A DNA stretch of 64,000 bases from the NCBI RefSeq assembly GCF_019649055.1, contig NW_026570257.1, forward strand, positions 992,001 to 1,056,000. The letters are read 5' to 3'. A program made the translations under genes and the position numbers. The notes below the pieces were generated by a model that made no database searches, was not told where the DNA came from, and was given only the letters and a program-made list of their open reading frames with translations. Numbering within the stretch: the first letter of the stretch is position 1; each line of letters starts with the position of its first letter. The stretch comes from Paramacrobiotus metropolitanus. Its lineage: Eukaryota > Tardigrada > Eutardigrada > Parachela > Macrobiotidae. Shown piece by piece: positions 44,746 through 54,916 of the stretch.

Positions 44746-46181
44746 ATGAGCAACGCTACCAATTTATCTTCGATTCTGGTTATTCCAGCGTGAATAACGT
44801 ATTCGCACTGGTTGACCTTATGGTGTGCGTTGACCTTTATACTGTGTGCCGTCGGATTGCTTTTGAACGTATTACTCGTTTCGGCCATAGTCGCCTCACC
44901 GACACTCCGCCAGGGATCGGGCATGTTGATCGCTCATACTATCTTTTTAGAAATTATTTTATGTGCTATAGCGTTTCCTCTGGTGACTGTATCGACATAC
45001 ACTCCACAGTTTCACATGTCGTCCAACACATTCTGCCGGTACACAATGCTGCTGTATTACGGGGTGATGTGGGCTGAAAACTGGGCCAGTGTTTTGATTT
45101 CTGTTAATCGCTTCATCGCCATATTTTTTCCGCATGGTTACAAGAAAACACGAACGTCAAAAGCTCTGGCTGTAGCGATACTGGTTGGCTGGATTGTTCC
45201 GCTGTGCACTGTGCTGCTGCTGTTCTTTGAAGTTGGAGCCGTTTTTCAGTTTCTAAGACTTTTTTCACACTGCAGACATTTGCACTATATGAATTCGTGT
45301 GCATAGGTCACCAGAGATAGGGTACTCTGCGTTGTTCCATATTAGAAGACTTGATAACCTTTTATTAATCTCCTGTACATCGGAATGTCTAAGTACTTAT
45401 ATAAAAAAAACTGATATCTTTTCCCGGCAGTAAGTGCGAATTAGTGATAAAAAATAATACTAATTTAGCAAAGTATATTGCTGATAATGTTCTTATGTAC
45501 TTTATACTAAACACTGCGGTATTACGTATTAACAAGTTAATAATATCGTCGCAGGTCTCCATGCCGTGGCGAGCGTGTGGCGCACGCCCTACCGGTTTCG
45601 CTTACGCTGTGATTACCACTATCAACACACCGGTACCCATCGCTATCAGCGGCGCCATCTACATCACTATCTTCATCACGGTATTCGTACGAAGTTGGTT
45701 TATCGGACGACAAACATCTCCACAAAATCCCACTCACAACCCAGGCACGGCCGGACCACTGCGAAAGCGTTTACGCAGCGCACAGATGCTCTTCATCTCC
45801 TATATCTGGTATTCCATCTGCTATCTGCCGGCACCGATTGTCGCCAGTGCCGCCCCCGTGGCGTATGCCTCGCAACCGCTGATCTCCTTGTTCCTGAGAT
45901 TACTGCTAGTGTGTTCGGCAACAACGAGCCCGGTAGGAGAAGTTTAATATTGTTGGTGCTGTGGGGAAATAAATGTGGTGTTGTAGATGATCTACCTTGC
46001 CATGAATGATGGATACCGACGATCGACCAAATCTATGGTTATATGGATTCTACATGGTTGTCGAGACTTTTCAGGCATCCGCCACGAGGTTGTGGGTACC
46101 GTGAGCGGGACACATTACCGAACCAGCAAGGCCACTAGCATGCAGGTTGCGAGGAGCCAAGGCTCTCATCAAACAAATTAA
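44746..46181 (+). pseudogene. Family 1 GPCR (three-exon subgroup) with two lesions
   Basis: The layout matches 24961 and 40324: exon 1 from ATG 44746 to 45249, exon 2 45555-45932 (378 nt, VSMPWRACGARP to SATTSP), exon 3 45987-46181 (MIYLAMNDGYRRS). Two defects are visible. Codon 16 (44791-44793) is TGA where both paralogs have Trp after a short (V)P(A/I) motif; reading resumes cleanly with ITYSHWLTLW. At the end of exon 1 the paralogs have CAG or GAG followed by GT, but here CAG is followed by TTTCTA, so the 5' splice donor is lost and an in-frame stop follows 57 bp later. All other landmarks (RQGSGMLIAHT, VNRFIAIFFPHGY, CYLPAPIVAS) are intact, so loss is recent. An internal ATG at 44812 would give a receptor lacking the N-terminus and still unspliceable. 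Confidence 0.82.
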
Positions 46182-46279
46182 TTTGTTCAAGCCTGTTACT
46201 TGTAAGATTAGGCGCAAACTCATGTGCTACATAAAAGTCATTAAAACGCTGTTAATGAATGATTAATGTAGTTAATCAT

Positions 46280-46293
46280 AGTTAATTGTGGGC
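46280..46293. repeat. Candidate left terminal inverted repeat of DIRS-type element
   Basis: AGTTAATTGTGGGC, matched by its reverse complement at 49720-49733. Short, so chance cannot be excluded, but the position just outside the ORFs fits. Confidence 0.55.
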
Positions 46294-46516
46294 CAATATC
46301 CATCCCATTTCTTGTTTATGGCTGTTCGTCAGCTTTCATTGGTTGCTTTGTTTCTTGAGAGATTGAGATTCTGAGCGGTTTCTGCGCTGCTGAAGTGTTG
46401 GTGTGTTCATTTGAAATCATTTCTGTAGTTTGGCAGTGAATTTTTCTCCCTCCCGCCCTTTCCCTTTGCATTGACTTTGTTTTTATGAGTGTTTTTCTGA
46501 AAATTGCACTTCTAAT

Positions 46517-47146
46517 GTGAAGCCCATCACACGACAATTTGATAATCGCACTGGGCAGTTGCTGCAATGTTACACAGCTCGGAAGGTGTCCATTTTTGAT
46601 TTTGATTCTTGGTTGTCTGGTTTCAACGTGTTTGCCGCTTATCGTTCCCATTACTTTCCCCATCTGGCGCCACACCTGTTTCGATACATAGATGTCATCA
46701 GAAATCTCTCGAAGAATTTTGATTCGGTTCTGTGGCTTGAGTATGACTCGCAGTTTCGGCTGTTGATGTCTACTCGCCCGGACAATTTTCTAATGTGGGG
46801 TGAGTTGCACAACTCCTTGTTCCATGAATTTGTGCTGATTAAGAGTCGCTCCGCTGCGCAGCATCGTTTTAACCGTGCGGATAACCGCTTTGCTGGCCCT
46901 TCTACATCACGCCAGGATACTGTTCGTAATGACGGGCCCTTTCGTGGCGGCCCCACCTCGGGTGGGGCTGACCAGGTCTGCTTTGCCTTCAATAACGGCA
47001 ACTGTCGATACGCCATCTGCCCCAGTGGACGACAGCACATCTGCCTCATCTGTGATGAGCAGCGTCACGGGAAGTGGAATTGTCCAAGGCGCCGCGCCAT
47101 TAAATCCAGCCATTCCAATGGCGCCTCAGACGCCGTTAAAGCCTGA
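46517..47146 (+). CDS. DIRS-type Gag-like protein
   Basis: A frame of about 209 codons with no ATG near its start; the open frame reaches back to about 46475, so the initiation site is unclear or the Gag is 5'-shortened. The C-terminal part has a Cys/His cluster, CFAFNNGNCRYAIC and HICLICDEQRHGKWNC. This resembles the FNxGxC zinc-finger region of DIRS/Ngaro Gag proteins, which bind nucleic acid. The N-terminal part (HFPHLAPHLFRYID...LWLEYDSQFR) fits Gag capsid-like sequence of this group. It overlaps the RT frame by about 270 bp. Confidence 0.7.
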   Translation: MKPITRQFDNRTGQLLQCYTARKVSIFDFDSWLSGFNVFAAYRSHYFPHLAPHLFRYIDVIRNLSKNFDSVLWLEYDSQFRLLMSTRPDNFLMWGELHNSLFHEFVLIKSRSAAQHRFNRADNRFAGPSTSRQDTVRNDGPFRGGPTSGGADQVCFAFNNGNCRYAICPSGRQHICLICDEQRHGKWNCPRRRAIKSSHSNGASDAVKA

Positions 47147-48701
47147 TGTCTTCCGTAAGTACCTTGCCAGCCACCCGGATCGGCATTTTGTAAATGATTT
47201 ATTACAAATTCTCGACTGCGGTGCGGATATTGGTTTTCGTGCAGCACACCGTTCTCGTATTACACCTAACGCACAGTCTGCCCGTTCTCATGCAGATGTT
47301 CTAACTGGAGCCATTCATAAAGAAGTTATGTTGGGCCACACAGTGGGCCCATTTTCTCATCCTCCCTTTATTAATTTTGTCTGCAGTTCGTTAGGTGTGC
47401 GTGAGAAACGCACTGGTGGGCATCGTATAATTCTCGATCTTAGTCGGCCTGTAGGTGATAGTGTTAATGATGGCATCAGTAAAGAAGATTATTCACCGAC
47501 TTATTGTTCTATTGATGATGCGATTCGGATTATCATTTCACTCGGGCCTGGATGTCTATTATGTAAACAAGACATTAAGCATGCCTTTCGTTTAGTTCCC
47601 GTCCGTCCTGAAGATTATCATCTTTTGGGTTTTAAGGTTGGTAAATACTATTATTTTGATTGTGTTTTGCCTTTCGGTTCCCGCTCTTCTCCTTATTTGT
47701 TTTGCATGTTTTCTTATGCTCTTCATTGGATCTTTAATAATCTGTACAGTTTTGAAGATTTTGTACATTATTGCGATGACTATCTGTTTGTTTTTAAATC
47801 CCCGTCGTTAGCCTCGAAGTATATCGATTTGTTTGTTGCATTAACTGCAGAGCTTGGTATTCCTCTTGCTCTTGATAAAGCCGAAGGTCCATCCACTAAA
47901 TTACCATTTTTGGGTATTACTGTTGATACTGCATCTCAAACTGTGAGTCTTCCAGATGGGAAGTTGTTTGAAATTGTTGGTCTCTTAAATTCTTGGTCTG
48001 CTCGTTCTTCGTGCACTCGTAAAGAGCTGCAAAGTTTAATAGGCAGTTTGCAGTTTGCTGCACGTTGCGTGCCAGCTGGTCGGTTATTTACTCGTAGAAT
48101 GATCAATCTGCTGTCTAGTGGGTCGGTTACTGGATCTATTAATCTTTGCGCTGAGTTTCATGCTGATTTGAATTGGTGGAGAGAGTATCTTCCTAAATGG
48201 AACGGCACATCATCGTTTATCTGTTCTGATTGGTTAACATCAGATGTTTTGAACTTTTATACCGACGCTTCTGCGGTTACGGGCTTTGGTGGATATTTTG
48301 ACGGCCGATGGTTCTGCTCCCGAGGGCCGGAGTCTGTTTTGAAAAATAATCTGTGCATCCAGCTTTTGGAATTATTCCCAATTTTGATTGCTTGTACGAT
48401 TTGGGGATCTCACTTTAGATGTCGTCGTTTAATTTTTCACTGTGATAATCGTTCCGTCGTTGATGCGTGGAAATGTCTTGGTTCGAAAAATCTGACGATG
48501 TTGCATTTGATGCGCAAGCTGCTTATGTCTGCAGCTGTTGAAAATTTTACTGTTAAAATCGAACATATTGATGGTTTTGATAATTGTATTGCTGACGCTT
48601 TGTCACGGTTTCAATTTGATCGTTTTAGGTCGCTGGTACCATGTGCATCACTCGATCCAGATCCTATTCCCGATTTGTACAGCGATCTACTAATACGTTA
48701 G
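46875..48701 (+). CDS. DIRS-type reverse transcriptase-RNase H
   Basis: 608 codons are open, though the first ~100 overlap Gag and may not be translated from this ATG. The RT shows RIILDLSRPVGDSVNDGI, LCKQDIKHAFRLVPV, VLPFGSRSSPYLFC and the catalytic YCDD (in HYCDDYLFVF). A linker (FLGITVDTASQTVSLP) precedes RNase H with FYTDASAVTGFGGYF, a second acidic site HCDNRSVVDAW and the final HIDGFDNCIADALSRF. No methyltransferase-like region follows. No stop or frameshift is seen. The frame overlaps the recombinase by 61 bp. Role: copies element RNA into DNA. Confidence 0.9.
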   Translation: MRITALLALLHHARILFVMTGPFVAAPPRVGLTRSALPSITATVDTPSAPVDDSTSASSVMSSVTGSGIVQGAAPLNPAIPMAPQTPLKPDVFRKYLASHPDRHFVNDLLQILDCGADIGFRAAHRSRITPNAQSARSHADVLTGAIHKEVMLGHTVGPFSHPPFINFVCSSLGVREKRTGGHRIILDLSRPVGDSVNDGISKEDYSPTYCSIDDAIRIIISLGPGCLLCKQDIKHAFRLVPVRPEDYHLLGFKVGKYYYFDCVLPFGSRSSPYLFCMFSYALHWIFNNLYSFEDFVHYCDDYLFVFKSPSLASKYIDLFVALTAELGIPLALDKAEGPSTKLPFLGITVDTASQTVSLPDGKLFEIVGLLNSWSARSSCTRKELQSLIGSLQFAARCVPAGRLFTRRMINLLSSGSVTGSINLCAEFHADLNWWREYLPKWNGTSSFICSDWLTSDVLNFYTDASAVTGFGGYFDGRWFCSRGPESVLKNNLCIQLLELFPILIACTIWGSHFRCRRLIFHCDNRSVVDAWKCLGSKNLTMLHLMRKLLMSAAVENFTVKIEHIDGFDNCIADALSRFQFDRFRSLVPCASLDPDPIPDLYSDLLIR

Positions 48702-49585
48702 TTAATCATCTTATCCTAAACCATGTCTCTCCTGCTACCCGCCGCGCTTATAACTCTGCTTTGAATCAGTTCATCAAGTTTTGTCGTTGTAAGAAAGTTG
48801 CTTTTTGTCCTGCTTCTGTTTCTACGGTATTAGCTTTCATAGCTTTCCAGTTTGCTAAAAAACGTGCGTTGTCCACCGTTCGGGTTTATCTTGCTGCCAT
48901 TTCTGATCTGCATTGTGTGAATAATTTGCCTAATCCTGTGGATAATCCTTCTTGTACATACGCATTTAAAGGATATGCGCGACTGCATCAGCAAATTGTT
49001 GATTCTAGACTTCCTATTACGCCAAATATCCTTGTGCTGATTAAAAATCAGCTGGTTGTGTCATCATTGTGTGAGTTCGATAAAATCATATATTGGTGTG
49101 CGTTTGTTATGATTTTTTGTGGTTTCTTGCGAATTGGCGAACTGCTGGCATTGAATTTTGAAGATATTTGTGTTGCTAAGGATTCATCCCTGGTCTCTTT
49201 TCGATTATCTCATTCCAAAACGGATCAGCTTCGCCGTGGACATTGGGTTCACTGTGTTCGCGCCTCTGGCTGCATTTGCCCTGTTCGGGCTGTACAGAAA
49301 TGTCTGCGTGTTCGGTTTGCGTCAGGTGCACATTGTGGTCGATTATTTGTGGACAGTGCTCATCGCATAATCTCCCGTTCCATGTTTCTGTCGGTCCTCA
49401 AGTATTGCCTTAGGAATCACCCGAATGTTAGTCGGTTCAATACACACAGTTTTCGAATTGGTGCTGCGACTACGGCCGCCAGGAGAAATGTTCCTGCTTA
49501 TCGGATCAAGGAGGCTGGGAGATGGAAGTCCGATTGTTACCAGCGTTATATCCGTGATGTGCACGTGAATCCTGCTCTTTTTTGA
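48641..49585 (+). CDS. DIRS-type tyrosine recombinase
   Basis: 314 codons. An N-terminal SAM-like core-binding region (SPATRRAYNSALNQFIKFC) leads to the catalytic domain. Its catalytic set is visible: the first Arg in FLRIGELLAL, His-x-x-Arg in THSFRIGAATTAA, a later GRWKSDCY, and the nucleophile Tyr in CYQRYIRD. The enzyme would integrate a circular DNA form by strand exchange, so no target-site duplication is expected. It starts inside the end of the RT frame, as is common in this group. The frame is complete to the TGA. Confidence 0.9.
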   Translation: MCITRSRSYSRFVQRSTNTLVNHLILNHVSPATRRAYNSALNQFIKFCRCKKVAFCPASVSTVLAFIAFQFAKKRALSTVRVYLAAISDLHCVNNLPNPVDNPSCTYAFKGYARLHQQIVDSRLPITPNILVLIKNQLVVSSLCEFDKIIYWCAFVMIFCGFLRIGELLALNFEDICVAKDSSLVSFRLSHSKTDQLRRGHWVHCVRASGCICPVRAVQKCLRVRFASGAHCGRLFVDSAHRIISRSMFLSVLKYCLRNHPNVSRFNTHSFRIGAATTAARRNVPAYRIKEAGRWKSDCYQRYIRDVHVNPALF

Positions 49586-49719
49586 TGTTTTTACTGGTCG
49601 CTGATGTCGTTCGTGCTGTTGTTGCCGGTTCGTTGGGGGTTGGTTGTTGGGGGCTGACGGGCCTTTGCCCAGATGTCTTCCAGTTCCGGCAACACCACGC
49701 TATGTTTGTTCGTTTAAGC

Positions 49720-49733
49720 GCCCACAATTAACT
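49720..49733. repeat. Candidate right terminal inverted repeat of DIRS-type element
   Basis: GCCCACAATTAACT, the reverse complement of 46280-46293. Confidence 0.55.
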
Positions 49734-50179
49734 GCTCTTACAAAACGTTTTTAACATCTGTTTTTGCACAAAGCACGTGATCTGCGTGTTGATGCGTTAG
49801 GACAACTCGAAATATGGAACACTCGTGATTGCCTCCTGAATCCAAAACGTGAGAAGTAATCTGAATTTTAGATAAGAGTAAGACCCGTAATTATTTGGTC
49901 GACCAGCGAATATTAAGATCTTTCATTACAGCCGTAAGCGATATAACACGGATCTTTAATCGGAAACAGGACGGCAGCAGAACGCTAAACAGAATTTCTT
50001 TACGTTGTTATCTCAAGTTTCAGTAATTAATCCCAGTACTTCTGCACGTAGAAGCAGAACATATCAAAATATTTCAATATCAATGTCTTCTATTGTAAAA
50101 TACGAAACCAAGACTACAGGTAAATAGTATCAATCTTAAAACGTGCTTTCATTACTATGTACGTGAGAATAACAAAAAA
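49734..50179. other. Intergenic, no supported gene
   Basis: The short flank between the retrotransposon and the 3' end of the next minus-strand GPCR. It likely includes that gene's 3'UTR. Confidence 0.4.
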
Positions 50180-51558
50180 TCAGGTTCTTCTAAGCGCTGC
50201 ACGGAACGTCTTCATGGCTACAAAGCACAGGATCGGATTAATCCAGGAATTGGAATACACCAGGAAATACTGAATTGCGTAGAATTTAATATTCCAGTAA
50301 CCAGTGATATCTACCAGCAGCCAGTAGATGCAGTTGGGTGTCCAACACACAATGACCGCCACCACGAGGTATTGCACCATGCGATCATGATCCCGTTTGA
50401 CACCGAATCTGTCTCGAGGTGAACTGTGATCGACCATGGAGTTGATTGGTCGTTGGGGATCAGCTTTGCTGTTGCTCTGATCTTTAGCATCCTCTGAGTC
50501 CCGATTGTTCTTTGCGCTACTCACAACAATCGTGGATATGGTCATCATCTTATCTAAAAATTAATAAACATCAGAATGTGGGATAAAAAGGTCATAGTAA
50601 CTGCTGCAATGTTTTGTAGAAATTTTTAGTGGGTTGCTTTAAGGACAGCAAATAAATAGCCGTTTACTGAAATCAGTGCACAAATGTAAAAACAACCGGA
50701 AAGTTAAGCGAAGATTTGACCACATGTTTCTGCACAAGATTCGGAGTAGTAACAAAAATTTTTTGTATCGTTGACATAACAAAAGTAAACAGCAAAATTT
50801 ATGAGGTTTATAATGACCGTGCTTATTAGTTTTGTATCTGTATATCCAGTGTTCATATGCTGCATACCTAATGTTATAACTGAAACTCGTTTTCTAGCTT
50901 TTATGCGTTGTCGGAGTTGGTAAGAAATGTAAACGTATGCCCCCACGATAATAATCTCCGGCAGACTAAACCCAAAAAATTCCACCGCCACGGCCGCTCC
51001 GAGTTGGAAAGAGATATTAATAGTGCACTGTTTAGCGTTTGGATTGGGGTACTTTCTACCCAGAACAATGACCGGCAGATTTAAAATCAACAAGAAACAC
51101 CAGGTTACCCCAATAGTCACCAACGCCGTGCGATGAGTATTATATTTTTTAAAAGCCAGCGGGAATGCCAGAGCGCAGAAGCGGTTCAGGGTGATGAGGA
51201 CGTGTCCGTAGTGTACGGCTGCTCCGAATATCTGATTGGACAGAGCGGTCAATGTGCAATAACTGGGCCAGGTTTTCCATAAACTGAAGTAGTAATTGAC
51301 GAAATAGCCGGTCATTCCCAGACCAGCCAGTAGCAGCTCCGCAACGGCTAAGTTGACGAGGTAAGTGTGGAAAGGAACGGATCGAATGGCGCGCCATCGT
51401 AGATAGATGTACACAATAAGACCATTAAGACACAGGGTCGCTAAGCAGGAGAATAAAGCGAACGATGGAATAACGCTAGTTATGGGGTCACTCACGAAAG
51501 CAGATGCATTCGTAGGAATGGCAACTGTCTGGTTGGAAGTCACCGTGTGGTTAGCCAT
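50180..51558 (-). CDS. Rhodopsin-like orphan GPCR, family 2
   Basis: Two minus-strand exons, 51558-50868 and 50553-50180, join in phase 1 to about 354 residues. Exon 1: an N-terminus with NHT/NQT/NAS glycosylation sites, VPFHTYLVNLAVAELLLAG (TM2), SNQIFGAAVHYGHVLITL (TM3), NRFCALAFPLAFKKYNT, CTINISFQLGAAVAVEFFGF at loop 2/TM5 and a basic TM5 end. The intron (donor TTAG|GTATGC, acceptor TTTTAG) lies in the third loop at the same place as in 37969 and 52893. Exon 2: Asn/Asp/Ser-rich loop, DRMVQYLVVAVIVCWTPNC (TM6), YSNSWINPILCFVAM (TM7) and a short basic tail. Reading through the donor would add a short TM-like tail and stop, so the splice is preferred. Ligand unknown. Confidence 0.9.
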
Positions 51559-52892
51559 ATCGAGTTAATATCGCTCACCTTTCTGACACCCGTTTAGATG
51601 TTGAATTAGTACATTTATCGGGCCTGCATACATACATGCTGTTTATCGCTATAAGCGTATTTTTCAGTTCGGCAATTAACGGTTCCAATAACAAATTTGT
51701 CTCTGTAAATTATCTACCTGGACATCTGCGTAGATCATTTGCGGATTCTCTGTATTTGCGGCTCTTAATGATCGGTCTTATTAAAATTCACGGGAATCTA
51801 GGTTGTTTCCCCCCAATTAAAGCAGCATAATACAAAATTATTATGACGTACGAGAAAACGTGTTATGGTAATATGCGTACGAGAAAACGTGTCATGGTAT
51901 TTTGCCGTACACCGCCAAGGCGTTTTTATTTTCCATCTAATAATGGTATGACCGAAGGGTGATTAGTGAGTTTATTCGAGAATTCCCAGTGCTCGTGCAC
52001 AGTGAATCTTCCGAGTCCGCAATTCATACAGTGTACAGTATAAGAGTAGAGGGACAAATAAAAAGGTCACCAGACACAGACAAGCGGTCAACCCGTTCCA
52101 AGACCCATCTGGTTAGATGCCGGCGGAAACGTTCACACTGTTGCCGTAAAAATATTATCTGCAGTAAAGTGCGTCTCATTGGTACCAGTTCAACCGGAAA
52201 CATTTGAGTGCATACTTGCACGAACTGTCTAGCTCTAATGCCGATTTTCTAGACATTTGAGAATCTCTAAATGTCCTGAAATAATTCTTGCAGTTGCCCC
52301 TGTCCTTGCTCTTTCTCAATGACTTTTCAACTGATTAAAAATGTGCGTTCACTTTGAAGATTGCGTCGACATTTGGTTACCATGTTCATACCTGTAGTTG
52401 TATAATTATTTTTTGAGTAATTCGTTAGGTTCACAATCGCAGACGGACCTACCGACGAATCATAAAGGAGGTTTGCTTTTTATTGTAGTACGGGTGTGTA
52501 ACCACTCCACTAATGGCAGCTTAGAAGTTGCCGTTGCAATACCCAGTTTGCTTTTTTTTGGCAGAAGGCGAATCTCAGCGGCATTTGATCTCTTCTCAAG
52601 AAGCACCCAATGGCGCTTTGCGCAAGGCAGCACAATACCATCAATACACTTTGTACTTATCCTTCGCTCCGCAGCCACCGAGCGAAGTGGAATTACAACA
52701 AACAGCTGAGTACAAGAAAAGCAAAGCTTTATGCAGATACAGACTACTGCAAAAACCTTGAAAATGAAGTGAGCTTTAATTTATGAATCATATAAGAAGT
52801 AAGTGAGATGACACTAAAACAGTAGTTTAAACCTGGTTTGAGTACTTTTACCTTTTTTGCATTAGCAGATAACCGTAATAGAAATTAATACA
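51559..52892. other. Intergenic, no supported gene
   Basis: The spacer between two tandem family 2 receptors. Overlapping short frames at 52398-52761 occur on both strands without a motif. No repeat was recognised. Confidence 0.45.
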
Positions 52893-54231
52893 TTATGGTA
52901 AGCGACACGAGCGAGTCATTCGCTTGTAAAGTTCCGCCCTAAATTTGTGCATGGCAGAAAAGCAAAGAACAGGATTGATCCAGGAATTGGTATACACCAG
53001 CAGATACTGTACTGTGTAGAATTTTGAATTCCAGTAACTGCTGAGATCAACCATTAACCAGTAGACACAGTTAGGGGTCCAGCAAATGATCACAGCGGCC
53101 ACCAGGTACTGCACCATGCGATCTGGATCCTGTCGGTGGTCGCTGCCGGCAGGGGTCATGTTTGCCTCAACACTGTGCTGCTCGGCAGTGTCTCTCTTTG
53201 ATACATGGGCACCACTGCGAATTTCCTCCAGGTCAACGTGTTCTTTCGTAACGTCTTGTGCATTCGATGTCCTTGTGGCCGAATGGGCTGCAACTGCAAT
53301 ATGCAAAATGCACGTTTCATAATTTTATTTATTGATTCCGCCTGTTAAATCGACATTCAGTTGTTTAATGTATACAATGATATTAATTTTGCCATATTAA
53401 ACTGTCCGAACTACCTATAAGTCGGAAACAAGGATAACCGTGCAATAAAATTAATTTTTTTAATTATGAAGCATATACAGTTTGTGTATGGCTATTGTAC
53501 TTACCACTCTGACCAACCCGATTTGATTTCGTTATAGCGAAGCGGTGTTTCAGTTTGTAGGTGATATACGCGTACGCCATTACTATAATTATTTCTGGTA
53601 AGCTGAAGCCGATAAATTCAACGACCACAGCGGCCTCCAGCTGGAATGATGTATTAATAGTACACTGTCTTGGATTACGCTGCGGTATCATCATTCCGCG
53701 TATTAGAACTGGCAGATTCAGCACGCACAAAAAACACCAAGTCATCGCAGTCAGAAAAAACGCAAAACATCTTGTGTTATACTTTTTAAAATTTAACGGG
53801 AACGCAACCGCCCAGAGCCGACTGAGGGTGATAAGAACGTGACCATAATGTACGGCCGATCCAAAGATCTGATTGGACGTTGACAGAAAGCCGCAAAAAC
53901 CGTTGTCGAATCGCAGGCCGTACCAGTATTGGCTAATAAACTGACTGGACATTCCAAATGCAGCTAGGAGAATTTCAGCGACGGCTAGATTAGCTAGATA
54001 CACATGAAAGGGCACAGTATAAATGGACCGCGTGGTCAGGTAGATGTGGACGATAGCGCTGTTGCCAAACAATGTAGCGATACTGGAAACCGCGGTGTAC
54101 CATGTCAAACCGATGGCCACGGGATCACGGTTTAAAATAACAGCTGATAAGTTTGTCTGATTGTTTGACCAGGTCGGTACCGAAGCGTGTGCAACGTACG
54201 TAATATTATCCGAGCTGCCGGTCATGTTCAT
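52893..54231 (-). CDS. Rhodopsin-like orphan GPCR, family 2
   Basis: Two minus-strand exons, 54231-53505 and 53293-52893, join in phase 1 to about 375 residues. Exon 1: glycosylated N-terminus (MNMTGSSDNIT), VPFHVYLANLAVAEILLA (TM2), SNQIFGSAVHYGHVLITL (TM3), SRLWAVAFPLNFKKYNT, CTINTSFQLEAAVVVEFIGF. Donor AGTG|GTAAGT, acceptor ATTGCAG. Exon 2: polar third loop with many Asp/His/Ser, DRMVQYLVAAVIICWTPNC (TM6), YTNSWINPVLCFSAM (TM7), and a basic tail with Cys (TRSCRLP) that could be palmitoylated (inference). Nearest relative here is the tandem neighbour at 50180. Ligand unknown. Confidence 0.91.
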
Positions 54232-54916
54232 AATGGCGGGTATAATTACCAGGTATTACGTTGCGGTAGCGACCAAAAAGCAGTTAATATTGACAACAAC
54301 CTTTTTTCTTGCGAATAACAAAATTACCGGCTACTAATCCGGCAGTGGGTAGTATTTTCGTGAAATACAGACAGTTCATCCATACTGACGGAAGTGCGGG
54401 GGTACGCCCTCTCATGGTGGTCAAGAGGAATTCGCTACCTTAAAAGATGAGCAATCTACCATATCCGCGTGTAGGTGGCGCGACATTACGCTGATTAAAA
54501 TTAATAAACCGCAACAAGAGAGTATACGCTGGATCGTGGTGACTCATGTGACCTTGCGTTAAGTGCATTACAAACGCGCGTCATGACAATTTGATTACCA
54601 GCCGTTATCACCCATGTCAGATGATTTGTTTGTGCAGCTTTGGGATAAATTTTTAATTCCTTATGCGCGCCGTGACGCCGCCATCCTTGCGCAGACTATA
54701 TGTTTGTATGGCAGGCATATGTCAGCACACAGCGTTGGTATGGGATAGGCACTAATTATTTAATCCCATCGGTAATACATTAATCATCTTACCAGCCATT
54801 ACTCAAGCGCAGTTATTACGAAAGCAATAAGCAATAAATTAGCATTACTACTTTCTTTCACAGGAAATAAATATTAATATTAATAGCTTAAAACCGACAG
54901 CCACGTGTATTATCGG
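54232..54916. other. Intergenic, no supported gene
   Basis: It holds the upstream region of the GPCR at 52893 and the 3' flank of the ZP gene, both on the minus strand. No further signal. Confidence 0.45.

Larger units (their letters stand above)
46280..49733 (+). mobile_element. DIRS-type tyrosine-recombinase retrotransposon, apparently coding-intact
   Basis: Three overlapping open frames encode Gag, RT-RNase H and a tyrosine recombinase in that order. The frames are enclosed by a 14-bp inverted match, AGTTAATTGTGGGC at 46280-46293 and its complement at 49720-49733, which I take as candidate termini. Integration by a tyrosine recombinase instead of an integrase separates DIRS-like elements from LTR elements. 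No methyltransferase domain is seen after RNase H, which is more Ngaro- or Pat-like than classical DIRS1. At 3.45 kb it is compact. A short hairpin (GTTGCCGG near 49620 and CCGGCAAC near 49686) lies past the last ORF. Confidence 0.85.

Noticed and set aside
34645-46181. TGA read as Trp (genetic code change), suggested by TGA at Trp positions in the GPCR at 44791 and in the hAT transposase
   Set aside because: Intact genes here end properly at TGA (Kazal, chitin-binding, LC8-like, recombinase, kinase), and both affected genes carry other lesions, so these are ordinary nonsense mutations.
46651-47113. Minus-strand frames opposite Gag and the RT start
   Set aside because: They overlap the well-supported retrotransposon frames and have no domain.
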